Under the pieces are notes generated by a model. That model made no database searches. It was not told the DNA's origin and was given only the letters and a program-made list of their open reading frames with translations. From NCBI GenBank assembly GCA_027483175.1, contig JAIXVE010000312.1, forward strand, positions 1 through 60,480: a stretch of 60,480 nt of DNA. The letters run 5' to 3'. A program made the position numbers and the translations under genes. Source of the stretch: Verrucomicrobiaceae bacterium. Its GTDB lineage: Bacteria; Verrucomicrobiota; Verrucomicrobiia; Verrucomicrobiales; V1-33. This document shows, one piece after another, positions 34,073-42,720 of this stretch; positions within the stretch are counted from its first letter, which is position 1, and every line of letters starts with the position of its first letter.

Positions 34073-37000
34073 TCAACGTGGGGTGATGCGGAGCCGGAAC
34101 CAGCGATTGGCTGGGGAGGTGATGGGATTGGCGCTGCGCCAGCCGAGGAAGAGCGAGCCGTCGGGGAGCCGGGATCGTTCGAGGAGGACAGCGTCGGGTT
34201 GCCACGAGACGAGATCGGCGGAGGATTCGGCGGAGATGGTGATGTCGTCGGTGGCGTGGGGGACGGTGATGGAGAGGGTGAAGAACGGTTCCGGGCCGCG
34301 ACCGGCGTCGAGGATGGCCTGGGAAGGGGTGATGCGGGGGGAGGAATCCGGGAGGAGCGGGTGGGTTCCGAGGGCGTACTCGGCGAGGGTGGAGAAGCCG
34401 TCGTTGTCGGGATCGGCGGCGGGATCGGAGAGTGAGAAGCTGAGGAGATAGGCGGAGAGATTCCGGGAGTCGGAGGTGCCTGGGTTGCCGTTGGTGGAGG
34501 AGCCGCTGCGCCAACTGGAGGGGAGCGAGTGGTCGGGGAGGGAGGATGGGGCGATGAGGACGAGCGGGAAGCCGTTGCCGTCGGCTTCGGCGGGCCAAGG
34601 GGAATTGTCGTCGTAGGTGAATTCGCGGATGGGGGTACCGGTGCCGAAGCTGAGGCGGATGGATTCGCCGGCGTTGGAGAGATTATTGCCCTGCTCCCAT
34701 GTGCCGGCGACGATGGCGTTAGGAGGGAGGGCGGGGTAGCGGGCGGCGAAGGCGGCGGGATTGCGGACGACGATGGCGCGCTGGCCTGGGGCGAGGGAAG
34801 GGGCGGCGCTGGTGGCGAAGTCGAAGTCGATGCCTTTGGTGAAGCGGACGGCGGAGAGATCGAGCGTGATGGGGCCGACGTTGAGGATTTCGATCCATTC
34901 GAAGTCTTCGGGGTCGGTGGAGACGAGGGCTTCGGTGCTGGAGGGGTCAGGCGGGTGGTACATGACCTGAGAGACGACGAGGGAATTCAGATAGGGAGAG
35001 ATGTCCGGTGGGGCGGTGGTGAACTGGGCGGGGGAGCTCCAGTGGCTCCAGCGGCCGTTGGCGTCCTTGTGGCGGACGCGGGCGCGGCAGACGGTGCCGG
35101 GTCTGACGGCGGAGGCGGGGATGGTGATGGATGGGGAGAAGGCGGGGAGTTCCGGGGAGAGCCATGCGGCGTCGATTTCGTAGAGGCGCGGAGTCTGACG
35201 GTTGAAGCGGTTGAAGCCTGGCGCGGCGGGGTCGGTGATGGGGGCGATGCGCCATTGGATGGCGGCGAAGGCAGCGCCGTTGCGGCCGGAGAATGGGGAG
35301 GAGGAGAAGGCCAGGGCGTTGACGGGGATGGGGTCGGTGCCGGGGATGGAGCGGGAGATGACCGGGGTGGCGGGGATGAGGTTTTGCTCGGTGGCGGTGA
35401 GGATTTGTGAGGTGATGACCGAGCGGCGGGTGTTGATGTAGTTTTTGAGCGTTGTGATCATGCCGGCGAAGGAACCGGCGGGGGAGCCTGCGGCGGAGTT
35501 AGCGATGCCGTCGGGGGAGTCGGCGGCGCGCTGGTAGAAGCGGCCGTGGCCGGCTTTGGAGGGATTGACGGCGGAGGAGACGAGGATGGGGTTGTAGTCC
35601 CAGAGGGCGCGGTCGGCGTCGACGAAGGAGGGCTGGCCTGGCTGGTAGATGACCGAGGCCATTTCGTCGATGAGGAGGCCGGTTTGTTCCTGATTCCAGA
35701 GGAGGTCGAGGATTTCGCGGGTGCGGTTGCGGAGTTCGGAGCGGATGGCGGGGATGCCTGAGGAGGAACCGTTGCCGAAGATGGGGGCGAAGAACGGCTC
35801 GGTGGAATTGGTGCTAGGGGCGAGGCCGGCGATGCCGGAGTCGGCGCGGTACATGTTATCGGCCCATGTGAGGTCGAGGTCCCATGGGACTGGCTGCCAG
35901 CGGGAGGTGAGCGGGTTGCGGTAGAAGCAGTAGTTTTTGCCGTCGCCGATGTCGTAGTGGTGGATGCAGTCGACGATGGCGCGGTAATTGAAGTAGGCGG
36001 GGAGATTGCAGTTGGCGCGCCACCATGATTCGGAAGGGGTGAAGGCCTGGAAGGCGACGAGGTCGGATTTATCGTCGGGCTGGCCGGCGCCCTTATTGTT
36101 GAGTTCGCCGGTGCCGTTTTCCATTTTGTAGAGATTGCCGTCGGGGAGGTTGTGTTCGTCGAGGAACTGGCCGTCTGGCTGTTCGACGGCGAGGTAGAGC
36201 CCCTGGAAGTCGTCATCGAACTGGGAGGCGGAGTTATTGGATTCGGAGGGCCGTTCGATGATGCGGAAGTGAGCGAAGTTGGTGTGGGCGGCGGGGATGC
36301 CGGAGAGCTGGAAGAGGCGGAAGCCGACGCTTTCGAAGAGACCTTGTTCGCCGCGGTGGAGGAAGTCGCCCTGCTGGATGCAGGAGGAGAAGTTGAGTTT
36401 CCGCCATTTCTGGGAGTAGGGGCGGCCGTAGTTGTCGTAGGCGGCGAAGTCGTGGCCGCGATTGAAGTCGAATTTCCACATGTTTTTGCCCATGGCGAAG
36501 CGCCAGACCCCGCCGCGGGCGCGGTAGCGGATGTGGTCGTAGACGTGGCCGCGGTGGCAGAGAGCGCCTTTCCAGTTGTAGAGACTGTGGGTGTAGGGAG
36601 CGCCGGCGGGAGTGGAGGATCCGTTTGGATTGGTGACGGGGACGGATTGGGCGGCGGCGTGATCGGTGGTGGTCGTGACGAGGTGGAAGGGCGGGACGGA
36701 TTCGAGGAGAGCGGGTTGATAGGCGACTGGGGTGGTGGTGCCGGGGCGGGCTGCGCCGGACCATGCGGGGATGCCGTCGTAGACGAAGTAGGCGAAGTTC
36801 TGCTGGGGGTCGTCGGTGTAGGGAGTGCGGATGGAGGTGTTAGTCGAGTCGGTGGCGGAGATGCGGTAGCGGATGAGACGGCGGTGCTGCTGGACGGCTG
36901 GGGGGATGAGAGCGGAGTAGGTGCCGTCGGCGGCGGTGAGATCGCCATTGGTGCCGTCATCGGACATGGGGAGGGAAGTCCATGAGGCGGGGAGATTGTA

Positions 37001-39025
37001 GCGGGGGTCGGAGTCGGAGAGGTAGGTTCCTGGTTCGACGATCTGATAGGCGAGGGAGACGGAGGAGACGCCTTCGGGGTCGGTGATGCGGGCGGAGATG
37101 CGGACGGGATTGGCGGAGCGGGGCCATTCGGCGGGTGGGCTGGAGGAGACCTCGGTGTGGTCGACCTGGCGGACGGCTGGAGGGCAGAGAGTGGACAGCG
37201 AGCGGTTGGGGGCGAGGGGAGTGGGGGTGCCGCTGCTGTTGCGCCAGTGGCCGCCGAGATTGTTATCGAGGGTTGGGTGGATGAGTTCGATGGAATTGTA
37301 AGGAAGGTCGCCGACGGTGGGCCATGGGAAGCCGAGCTGGTAGTCGACGGTGTCGATGACGGCACCTGAGGGGTCGCGGAGGCGGATGGTTTCGCCGTTG
37401 TTGGAGAGGAGGTTCCAGCGGGGTGTGGGTTGGTCCTGCCATGAGATGACGGATGGGCCGGAGCGGCCCCATTTTCTGAGGATGGTGTCGGGATCTTCGC
37501 AGATGATGAGGAAGCCGCGTGGGGGGATGGAAGTGGCAGCGGGGAGGGTGAAGTTGATGCCGGCGTCGAAGAAGGCACCTGCGAGATCGGCTGGGGAGTC
37601 GCCGGGGTTATGGAGTTCGATGAACTCGCTGTGACCTACGGGGTCGTCGTCGTTGCAGTGGATTTCGTTGATGACGACGGAGGGAGGGGACCATGCGGTG
37701 GTGGAGAAGGAGATGGAGGCGGGGGACCATGAGGTTCCTGCGGCGTTGGTGGCGGCGGCGCGGTAGAAGTAGGTGGTGAGCGGGGCGAGAGGGGAGACGG
37801 ATCTGGAGGGGGACGAGGAGAGCGAGCCTAGCGGAAATGCGGAAGCCCATGCGGCTGGGTTGGTGCCGCCGTCGGTTGGGCCGAAGTAGAGAGTGACGGC
37901 GGGCGGGTCGTTGCCGGTGCTGGTGATGGAGGCATTGAGGACGGCGCTGCGGCCGGCGATGCTGGTGGCTGGCAGTGTGAGGATGGCGGGCGGTGTGGGG
38001 ATGTGGGTGGTGAAGGAGAGCGATTCGGACCATGCGGGGCCGGCGGGATTGAGGGCGCGGGCGCGATAGAAGTAGGTGGTGCCCTGGGAGAGGGCGGAGA
38101 GGGAGAGGGAGACGGTGCCTGAGGAGGGGCCTGCGGAGACCTCGTTGTCCCATGGGCCGATTGAGCCGGCGTCGTTGTCGCCCCAGAAGAAGGTGATGTC
38201 CGGGGTGGCGGTGCCTGGGTCGGTTACGCGAGCGGAGATGGTGGCGGAGGAGGAGGTTAGGGAGGAGGCGGGGAGGATGGAGATGGTGGCTGGGGTGGGA
38301 GGGGGTTGGGCGGCGTTGTAATGTGCGAGGATGCGGGCTGGGGTGAGGGCGGAGGCGTAGACGGCGACTTCATCGATCCAGCCATTGAACCAGATGGTGC
38401 CGGCGTAGGCGGGGGCTCCGGTGTGATTGGCACCGAGGAAGAGGTCGGCGTTAGCGGAGAAACTCTGAGTGTTGGCCTGGCTGCCGCGTTCGAGACCGTC
38501 GACGTAGAGACGGAGGACGCCGTTGGAGCGGGTGGCGACGATGTGGTGCCATGCGTCGAGAGTGGTGGTGAAGACGGGGAGTTGGCCGTTGTGCCAGCCG
38601 CTGATGGAGCCGGTGCCGTTGTTGTTGAGGAAGAGGCCGAAGTCGTTAGCGTTCTTGTAATTGAAGATGTCGCCGCGGGAGGCGACTGGGGTGCGGGCCC
38701 ATGCTTCGACGGAGAAGTTGCCGGTGCCGAGTTGGAAGGCGGCGTTGGCGGGGACGCGGACCCGCGAGGAAGAGCCGTTGAAGCGGACGGAGGTGCCGAG
38801 GGCAGGGAAGGCGGAGGGTTGGGCGAGCGTGGTGTTCTCGAACGTGCCGTTCTGGGTTGGCGGGGCGGAATCGGTGGCGGTGGTGCCAGAGGGTTCGTCG
38901 AGTTCCCAGTAGGCGACCGGGTTGTCGGCGAGGACGGCGTTGCGGTAGACAGCGGTGGCGGCGTGGAGGGCCGTGGGCGCGAGGAGGGAGAGGAGCGCGA
39001 GGAAGGGGAGACGCAAAGAGGGCAT
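34073..39025 (-). CDS. Giant secreted CotH-family protein with LamG, FN3-like and lamin-tail domains
   Basis: 1650 aa from the ATG at 39025. The open frame extends 103 codons upstream, antisense to the neighbouring membrane gene, but SLRLPFLALLSLLAPTALHA after 39025 is the signal peptide. Approximate order: LamG 25-240 (VAYWELDEPSG, SVEAWARTP); two FN3-like modules 245-445 (TTYFYRARALNPAG); lamin-tail 450-590 (VVINEIHCNDDDP); an Ig-like region 610-740; CotH kinase-like 790-1090 (LYLAVEQPDGQFLDEHN, PWDLDLTWADNMYR); a second lamin-tail 1355-1480; then a DNDGFSTLAEYALGTHP motif and final beta domain. It shares architecture with 15853-20898 but lacks that protein's galactose-binding-like inserts. 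Likely exported and surface associated. Confidence 0.9.
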   Translation of the reverse strand: MPSLRLPFLALLSLLAPTALHAATAVYRNAVLADNPVAYWELDEPSGTTATDSAPPTQNGTFENTTLAQPSAFPALGTSVRFNGSSSRVRVPANAAFQLGTGNFSVEAWARTPVASRGDIFNYKNANDFGLFLNNNGTGSISGWHNGQLPVFTTTLDAWHHIVATRSNGVLRLYVDGLERGSQANTQSFSANADLFLGANHTGAPAYAGTIWFNGWIDEVAVYASALTPARILAHYNAAQPPPTPATISILPASSLTSSSATISARVTDPGTATPDITFFWGDNDAGSIGPWDNEVSAGPSSGTVSLSLSALSQGTTYFYRARALNPAGPAWSESLSFTTHIPTPPAILTLPATSIAGRSAVLNASITSTGNDPPAVTLYFGPTDGGTNPAAWASAFPLGSLSSSPSRSVSPLAPLTTYFYRAAATNAAGTSWSPASISFSTTAWSPPSVVINEIHCNDDDPVGHSEFIELHNPGDSPADLAGAFFDAGINFTLPAATSIPPRGFLIICEDPDTILRKWGRSGPSVISWQDQPTPRWNLLSNNGETIRLRDPSGAVIDTVDYQLGFPWPTVGDLPYNSIELIHPTLDNNLGGHWRNSSGTPTPLAPNRSLSTLCPPAVRQVDHTEVSSSPPAEWPRSANPVRISARITDPEGVSSVSLAYQIVEPGTYLSDSDPRYNLPASWTSLPMSDDGTNGDLTAADGTYSALIPPAVQQHRRLIRYRISATDSTNTSIRTPYTDDPQQNFAYFVYDGIPAWSGAARPGTTTPVAYQPALLESVPPFHLVTTTTDHAAAQSVPVTNPNGSSTPAGAPYTHSLYNWKGALCHRGHVYDHIRYRARGGVWRFAMGKNMWKFDFNRGHDFAAYDNYGRPYSQKWRKLNFSSCIQQGDFLHRGEQGLFESVGFRLFQLSGIPAAHTNFAHFRIIERPSESNNSASQFDDDFQGLYLAVEQPDGQFLDEHNLPDGNLYKMENGTGELNNKGAGQPDDKSDLVAFQAFTPSESWWRANCNLPAYFNYRAIVDCIHHYDIGDGKNYCFYRNPLTSRWQPVPWDLDLTWADNMYRADSGIAGLAPSTNSTEPFFAPIFGNGSSSGIPAIRSELRNRTREILDLLWNQEQTGLLIDEMASVIYQPGQPSFVDADRALWDYNPILVSSAVNPSKAGHGRFYQRAADSPDGIANSAAGSPAGSFAGMITTLKNYINTRRSVITSQILTATEQNLIPATPVISRSIPGTDPIPVNALAFSSSPFSGRNGAAFAAIQWRIAPITDPAAPGFNRFNRQTPRLYEIDAAWLSPELPAFSPSITIPASAVRPGTVCRARVRHKDANGRWSHWSSPAQFTTAPPDISPYLNSLVVSQVMYHPPDPSSTEALVSTDPEDFEWIEILNVGPITLDLSAVRFTKGIDFDFATSAAPSLAPGQRAIVVRNPAAFAARYPALPPNAIVAGTWEQGNNLSNAGESIRLSFGTGTPIREFTYDDNSPWPAEADGNGFPLVLIAPSSLPDHSLPSSWRSGSSTNGNPGTSDSRNLSAYLLSFSLSDPAADPDNDGFSTLAEYALGTHPLLPDSSPRITPSQAILDAGRGPEPFFTLSITVPHATDDITISAESSADLVSWQPDAVLLERSRLPDGSLFLGWRSANPITSPANRWFRLRITPR

Positions 39026-39164
39026 GGCGGGGCGGGGGGGAGGGGAGATTGAAGCGGATGAGAGGGGATTGGGGAAGGGGGAATCCGTGGGTGCGGGGAA
39101 GTGCAGGGCGGGGTTGACCCGTGGGTGGGAGACCGGCAGGGATGGGGCGTACTGATTTAACGAG

Positions 39165-40256
39165 ATGAGACTTTGCCGACTGTTGAGCCTATTGATGATT
39201 GGGGTGCTGCCTGGGTGGGCGCATCCGATTCTGCAGAATCCGATGTGGATTGAGTTCACGGCGGAGGCGCTGGAGGTGCGGGTGGATATGTCGGTGCGGG
39301 AGCTGATTGTGGTGCAGGGGTTGCCGCAGGACACGGACGGGATGGTGGATTACGACCTGGCGCTGGATCTGGCTCCGAAGCATCTGCCGTATCTGCTGGA
39401 GCACTTGAGCTTCAAGGCGGACGGGAAGGAGTTGAAGGGGGAGGTGGTGAAGGTGGATCCGCCGAAGGTGATTGGGAAGGGATTGGAGGGGCCGGACCGG
39501 GCGCATTTCAACGTGCATGTGAGGTATGGGCTGGCGAGTGTGCCGGAGACGGTGACGGTGATGCACCGGATGTGTGAGGAATTTCCGTCGGCTCCCGGGG
39601 TGCCGTGGGATTTCAGTTATGCGTATCGGTTCGGTCCGAAGGGAGCGGTGCCACAACTGGGGGCGCTGTATCGTGGGAAACCGGTGAGTTTTTCGACCGG
39701 GCTGGGGGCGGAGGCCCGAGCGGCGGGAGGAGGGGTGGTGCGGCTGGAGCAGGCACCGGAGAAGTCGCGGGCGCAGTGGGCGTTGCTGGCGGTGGTGTGG
39801 GCGCTGCTGGCGGGGATGGGGACTGGGGTGCTGAGCCTGCGGTTTTATCAGGTGGTGGCGGTGGTGTGGCTGGTGTCGTTTCTGGTGGTGACGGTGACGC
39901 GGACGGGATTGGTGATGCCGTTTGGGGCGTTTGCGTGCGGGGCGGCGACGGCGCTGCTGGCGATGGATCTGCTATATGGGGGTGGAGCGGGGCAGAACCG
40001 GCGGGCGGTGCTGGTGGTGGTGGGGGCGATGGTGTTTGGAGTGGTGTTAGGTGGTGTGGTGCCGGCGGTGGGGGGGAAGCCGTGGCTGGCTGGGGTGCTG
40101 GGGGCGGCGCTGGTGGCGGCGGGGTTGGGGGTGGTGCTGCAGCGGAAACTGGGCGGGGATGCGCCGGGGCCGCGGGCGGTGCGGCAGGTGGTGGCGCTGG
40201 CGGCGGGGGTGGAGGCGTTGTGGATCATGCTGCGATTGGCTGGGGTGACGGGCTGA
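39165..40256 (+). CDS. Membrane protein with exported N-terminal domain, partner of HupE/UreJ-like protein
   Basis: 363 aa. A signal peptide (1-19, LCRLLSLLMIGVLPGWA) would leave a mature protein starting with His-Pro (HPILQNPMWIEF). Residues 20-200 form an extracytoplasmic beta-type domain with one Cys (HRMCEEFPS). Residues about 205-360 hold several membrane helices (QWALLAVVWALLAGMGTGVL, VVAVVWLVSFLVVTV, AVLVVVGAMVFGVVLGGVVP). No named family is certain; the exported domain resembles the N-terminal part of long HupE/UreJ-type metal proteins. It lies 68 nt before the short HupE/UreJ-like gene, as if one long protein had been split in two. An N-terminal His after signal cleavage suggests a copper-type amino-terminal ligand, which is inference. 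Confidence 0.7.
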   Translation: MRLCRLLSLLMIGVLPGWAHPILQNPMWIEFTAEALEVRVDMSVRELIVVQGLPQDTDGMVDYDLALDLAPKHLPYLLEHLSFKADGKELKGEVVKVDPPKVIGKGLEGPDRAHFNVHVRYGLASVPETVTVMHRMCEEFPSAPGVPWDFSYAYRFGPKGAVPQLGALYRGKPVSFSTGLGAEARAAGGGVVRLEQAPEKSRAQWALLAVVWALLAGMGTGVLSLRFYQVVAVVWLVSFLVVTVTRTGLVMPFGAFACGAATALLAMDLLYGGGAGQNRRAVLVVVGAMVFGVVLGGVVPAVGGKPWLAGVLGAALVAAGLGVVLQRKLGGDAPGPRAVRQVVALAAGVEALWIMLRLAGVTG

Positions 40257-40324
40257 AATTTGCTTTGGCGGAGGGCGGAGGTGCGGTGTTGAGTGGTGGC
40301 CATTAACGACAACCGACAAGAATC

Positions 40325-40924
40325 ATGGACTGGAGCAGCATTGGCAGTTTTCTGAATCATGGGGTGCATCATGTGCTGGAGGGATGGGATCATCTGCTGT
40401 TTGCGGCGGCGCTGGTGCTGGCGCTGAGCAGTTTCTGGGAAGTGTTCAAGGTGATCGGGGTGTTTACGGTGGCGCATTCGATCACGGTGACGTGGACGGC
40501 GCTGCGGGGTGCGCCGGTGTTGCCGCCATCGATTGTGGAGCCGGTGATTGCTGGGAGCATTGTGGTGGTGGCGCTGGAGAACATGCTGCGGCGGGATGCG
40601 CATCTGACGGCGCGGCGGCTGGGAGTGGCGTTTGTTTTCGGGCTGGTGCACGGGATGGGGTTGGGCGGGGCGCTGCTGGAGAATCTGAAGGATCTTCCTG
40701 CGGGTGCGGCGGGGTGGGCGATTGCGGCGTTCTGTGTGGGTGTGGAGATCGGGCATTTGTGTGTGGTGGCACCGTTGTCCGGGGTGCTGAAGATTGGGCG
40801 GGATCTGGGTCAGGAGCGGTTCCGGAAGGGAGTGCTGCGGTGGGGGTCGCTGGTGATTGCGGCGGGAGGGGTGTGGTATCTGGCGGCGGCGTTAGGTTGG
40901 CTGCCGGGTCCGGGTGGTGAATGA
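40325..40924 (+). CDS. HupE/UreJ-family membrane protein (putative metal transporter)
   Basis: 199 aa with six or so predicted helices. Family signatures are all present: HHVLEGWDHLLFAAALVLAL at the N-terminus, VFTVAHSITVTW, PPSIVEPVIAGSIVVVALEN and VFGLVHGMGLGGAL. The conserved His/Asp residues in the first motif and His in the others are the suspected metal ligands. HupE/UreJ proteins import nickel or cobalt in hydrogenase and urease clusters, but this longer subgroup occurs far from such genes, as here, and the metal is unknown. The preceding gene probably supplies its extracytoplasmic part. Confidence 0.88.
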   Translation: MDWSSIGSFLNHGVHHVLEGWDHLLFAAALVLALSSFWEVFKVIGVFTVAHSITVTWTALRGAPVLPPSIVEPVIAGSIVVVALENMLRRDAHLTARRLGVAFVFGLVHGMGLGGALLENLKDLPAGAAGWAIAAFCVGVEIGHLCVVAPLSGVLKIGRDLGQERFRKGVLRWGSLVIAAGGVWYLAAALGWLPGPGGE

Positions 40925-40942
40925 TTGCGAGGTGCGCGCAAG

Positions 40943-41299
40943 ATGAATGAGGAACCTGAGGACCATGATCCGCTGCCGGACTGGCGTGCGGATCTGGCGG
41001 CGGCGCTGGAATTGATCGGGCGCTGGCACATGCCGTTTGGGAAGTACGGGCCGAAGCATTATCCGCCGTTCGGGATGCCGCTGCATGATCTGCCGCCGGA
41101 TTATGTGCTGTGGTTCAAGCAGAAGGGGTTTCCGGCGGGGAAGCTGGGGCAACTGCTGGCGCTGATCGCGGACATTTATGTGGCGGGAGCGGAGCAGGTG
41201 TTTGAGCCGTTGAGGAAGGCGCGGGGCGGGCGTCGGGCGATTCGGCCGGAGCGGCGGAAGACGTGGGATTTCGGGGGCGGCGAGGGGCGGGAGGGGTGA
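40943..41299 (+). CDS. DUF3820 family protein
   Basis: 118 aa, soluble. The start at 40943 (MNEEPEDHDPLPDW) is preferred over a non-ATG extension six codons earlier. The block MPFGKYGPKHYPPFG followed by LHDLPPDYVLWFKQKGFP is the family core: a conserved F-G-K-Y motif, P-x-Y-L-x-W-F and a C-terminal helix (KLGQLLALIADIYVAGAEQV). DUF3820 contains a protein once called a quorum-sensing-regulated virulence factor, but no biochemical role is established. The C-terminus is basic (RRAIRPERRK) and may bind nucleic acid. It follows the HupE-like gene by 18 nt. Confidence 0.85.
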   Translation: MNEEPEDHDPLPDWRADLAAALELIGRWHMPFGKYGPKHYPPFGMPLHDLPPDYVLWFKQKGFPAGKLGQLLALIADIYVAGAEQVFEPLRKARGGRRAIRPERRKTWDFGGGEGREG

Positions 41300-41356
41300 G
41301 GGCGGGCTTTACGTGGGCTTTACAATTCGGAGGGGTGGGGCACACAGGGAATTTAC

Positions 41357-42697
41357 ATGATGAGCGGAAGGTGTGGGATGATGAAGCCGTGTGTTCCGAA
41401 GAAATCTGTCAGGATGCTGGCGGGGATGGTTGGAGTGGTGGTGGGGTTGCCGGTGATGGGGATGGGAGCGGAGTGGCCGAGGTTTCGGGGTGCGGACGGG
41501 AGCGGGGTGGCGGCGGACGGGGATCCACCAGTGACGTGGAGTGATGGGGAGAATCTGAAGTGGAAGACGGTGTTGCCGGGGCCTGGGTCATCGAGTCCGA
41601 TTGTGTGGGGCGAGCGGGTGTTTGTGACGTGTTTCTCGGGAGTTGGCGAGGGGAGCGGGGGAGATCTGGCCGGGTTGAAGCGGCATCTGGTTTGTGTGGA
41701 TCGTGGGACGGGCAAGGTGCGTTGGGAAAAGGCGGTGGCGGCGGAGATGCCTGAGGATCCGTACAGCGGGTACCTGACGGAACATGGGTATGCGAGCAGC
41801 ACCCCGGCGACGGATGGGGAGCGCGTGTATGTGTTTTACGGGAAGACGGGAGTGTTAGCGTATGATTTCGAGGGGAAGGAATTGTGGCGGGTGAATGTGG
41901 GGAAGGAGTCGGGCAACCGGCGGTGGGGATCGGCGGCGAGCCTGATGGTGGATGGTGACCGGGTGATTGTGAATGCGTCGGAGGAGAGCCGGAGCATTCG
42001 GGCGCTGGACAAGAAGACGGGACGGGAGGTTTGGAAGGCGGAGGCGGAGACGCTGGAGTTGTGTTATGGGACCCCGGTGAGTTTCGAGGCGGAGGGGAGA
42101 CGGGATCTGGTGCTGGCGGTGCCTGGGGAGATCTGGGGGATGAATCCGGAGACGGGGAAGCTGCGGTGGTTTGCGGGGACCGGTTTGAGCGGGAACATAT
42201 CGCCGAGTCTGGTGAGTGGGGGCGGCGTGCTGTATGCGAATGGCGGGTTTCCGGGGTTGGGTGCGGTGGCGGTGCGCGGGGGAGGGAAGGGGGACATGAC
42301 CGCGAAGGCGCTGGTGTGGGAGACGAAGAATGCGTCGTATGTGCCGTCGCCGGTGCTGTTAGGCGGGCGATTGTATGCGGCGAGCGATGCGGGGTTTGCG
42401 GTGTGTCTGGATGCGGCGGACGGGCGATTGATTTTCCGCGAGCGACTGCCGGGGGCGGCGTCGACGGGGCGGGGAGGGAAGCCGTTTTATGCGTCGGCGG
42501 TGAGTGCGAAGGGCCGGATTTATGCGGTGAGTCGGCTGGGGGGGACGTTTGTGTTTGCTGCTGAGCCCGAGTTCAAACTGCTGGCGCACAACCGGATTGA
42601 GTCGGATGCGTCGCAGTGCAATGGGACCCCTGCGATAGTGGGGAAGCAGCTGCTGATGCGGTCGGACACGACCCTTTACTGTTTTGAGGCTCCCTGA
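41357..42697 (+). CDS. Exported PQQ-like beta-propeller protein (paralogue)
   Basis: 446 aa from 41357 (AGGGA 6 nt upstream); a start at 41378 or 41381 with AGGTG upstream would also give a signal peptide (RMLAGMVGVVVGLPVMGMGA). The mature start WPRFRGADGSGVAADG parallels the 23737-25020 protein, and blades show the same A-x-D-x-x-T-G-K-x-x-W pattern (CVDRGTGKVRWEKAV, ALDKKTGREVWKAEA). The CVDRGTGKVRWEK and LAYDFEGKELWRVN blades include acidic residues at blade turns, but no full quinoprotein active site. Presumed periplasmic. The EF-hand gene follows by 23 nt. Confidence 0.88.
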   Translation: MMSGRCGMMKPCVPKKSVRMLAGMVGVVVGLPVMGMGAEWPRFRGADGSGVAADGDPPVTWSDGENLKWKTVLPGPGSSSPIVWGERVFVTCFSGVGEGSGGDLAGLKRHLVCVDRGTGKVRWEKAVAAEMPEDPYSGYLTEHGYASSTPATDGERVYVFYGKTGVLAYDFEGKELWRVNVGKESGNRRWGSAASLMVDGDRVIVNASEESRSIRALDKKTGREVWKAEAETLELCYGTPVSFEAEGRRDLVLAVPGEIWGMNPETGKLRWFAGTGLSGNISPSLVSGGGVLYANGGFPGLGAVAVRGGGKGDMTAKALVWETKNASYVPSPVLLGGRLYAASDAGFAVCLDAADGRLIFRERLPGAASTGRGGKPFYASAVSAKGRIYAVSRLGGTFVFAAEPEFKLLAHNRIESDASQCNGTPAIVGKQLLMRSDTTLYCFEAP

Positions 42698-42720
42698 TTG
42701 AATCTAACAAATTGAAACTT

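Noticed and set aside
867..36850. Codon bias before Trp explained by avoidance of a CCWGG restriction site
   Set aside because: CCTGG is abundant on the plus strand, and since the site is palindromic, avoidance would affect both strands equally.
39026..39334. 103-codon extension of the second CotH gene
   Set aside because: It runs antisense to the start of the 39165 gene and lacks family sequence; the signal peptide begins at 39025.
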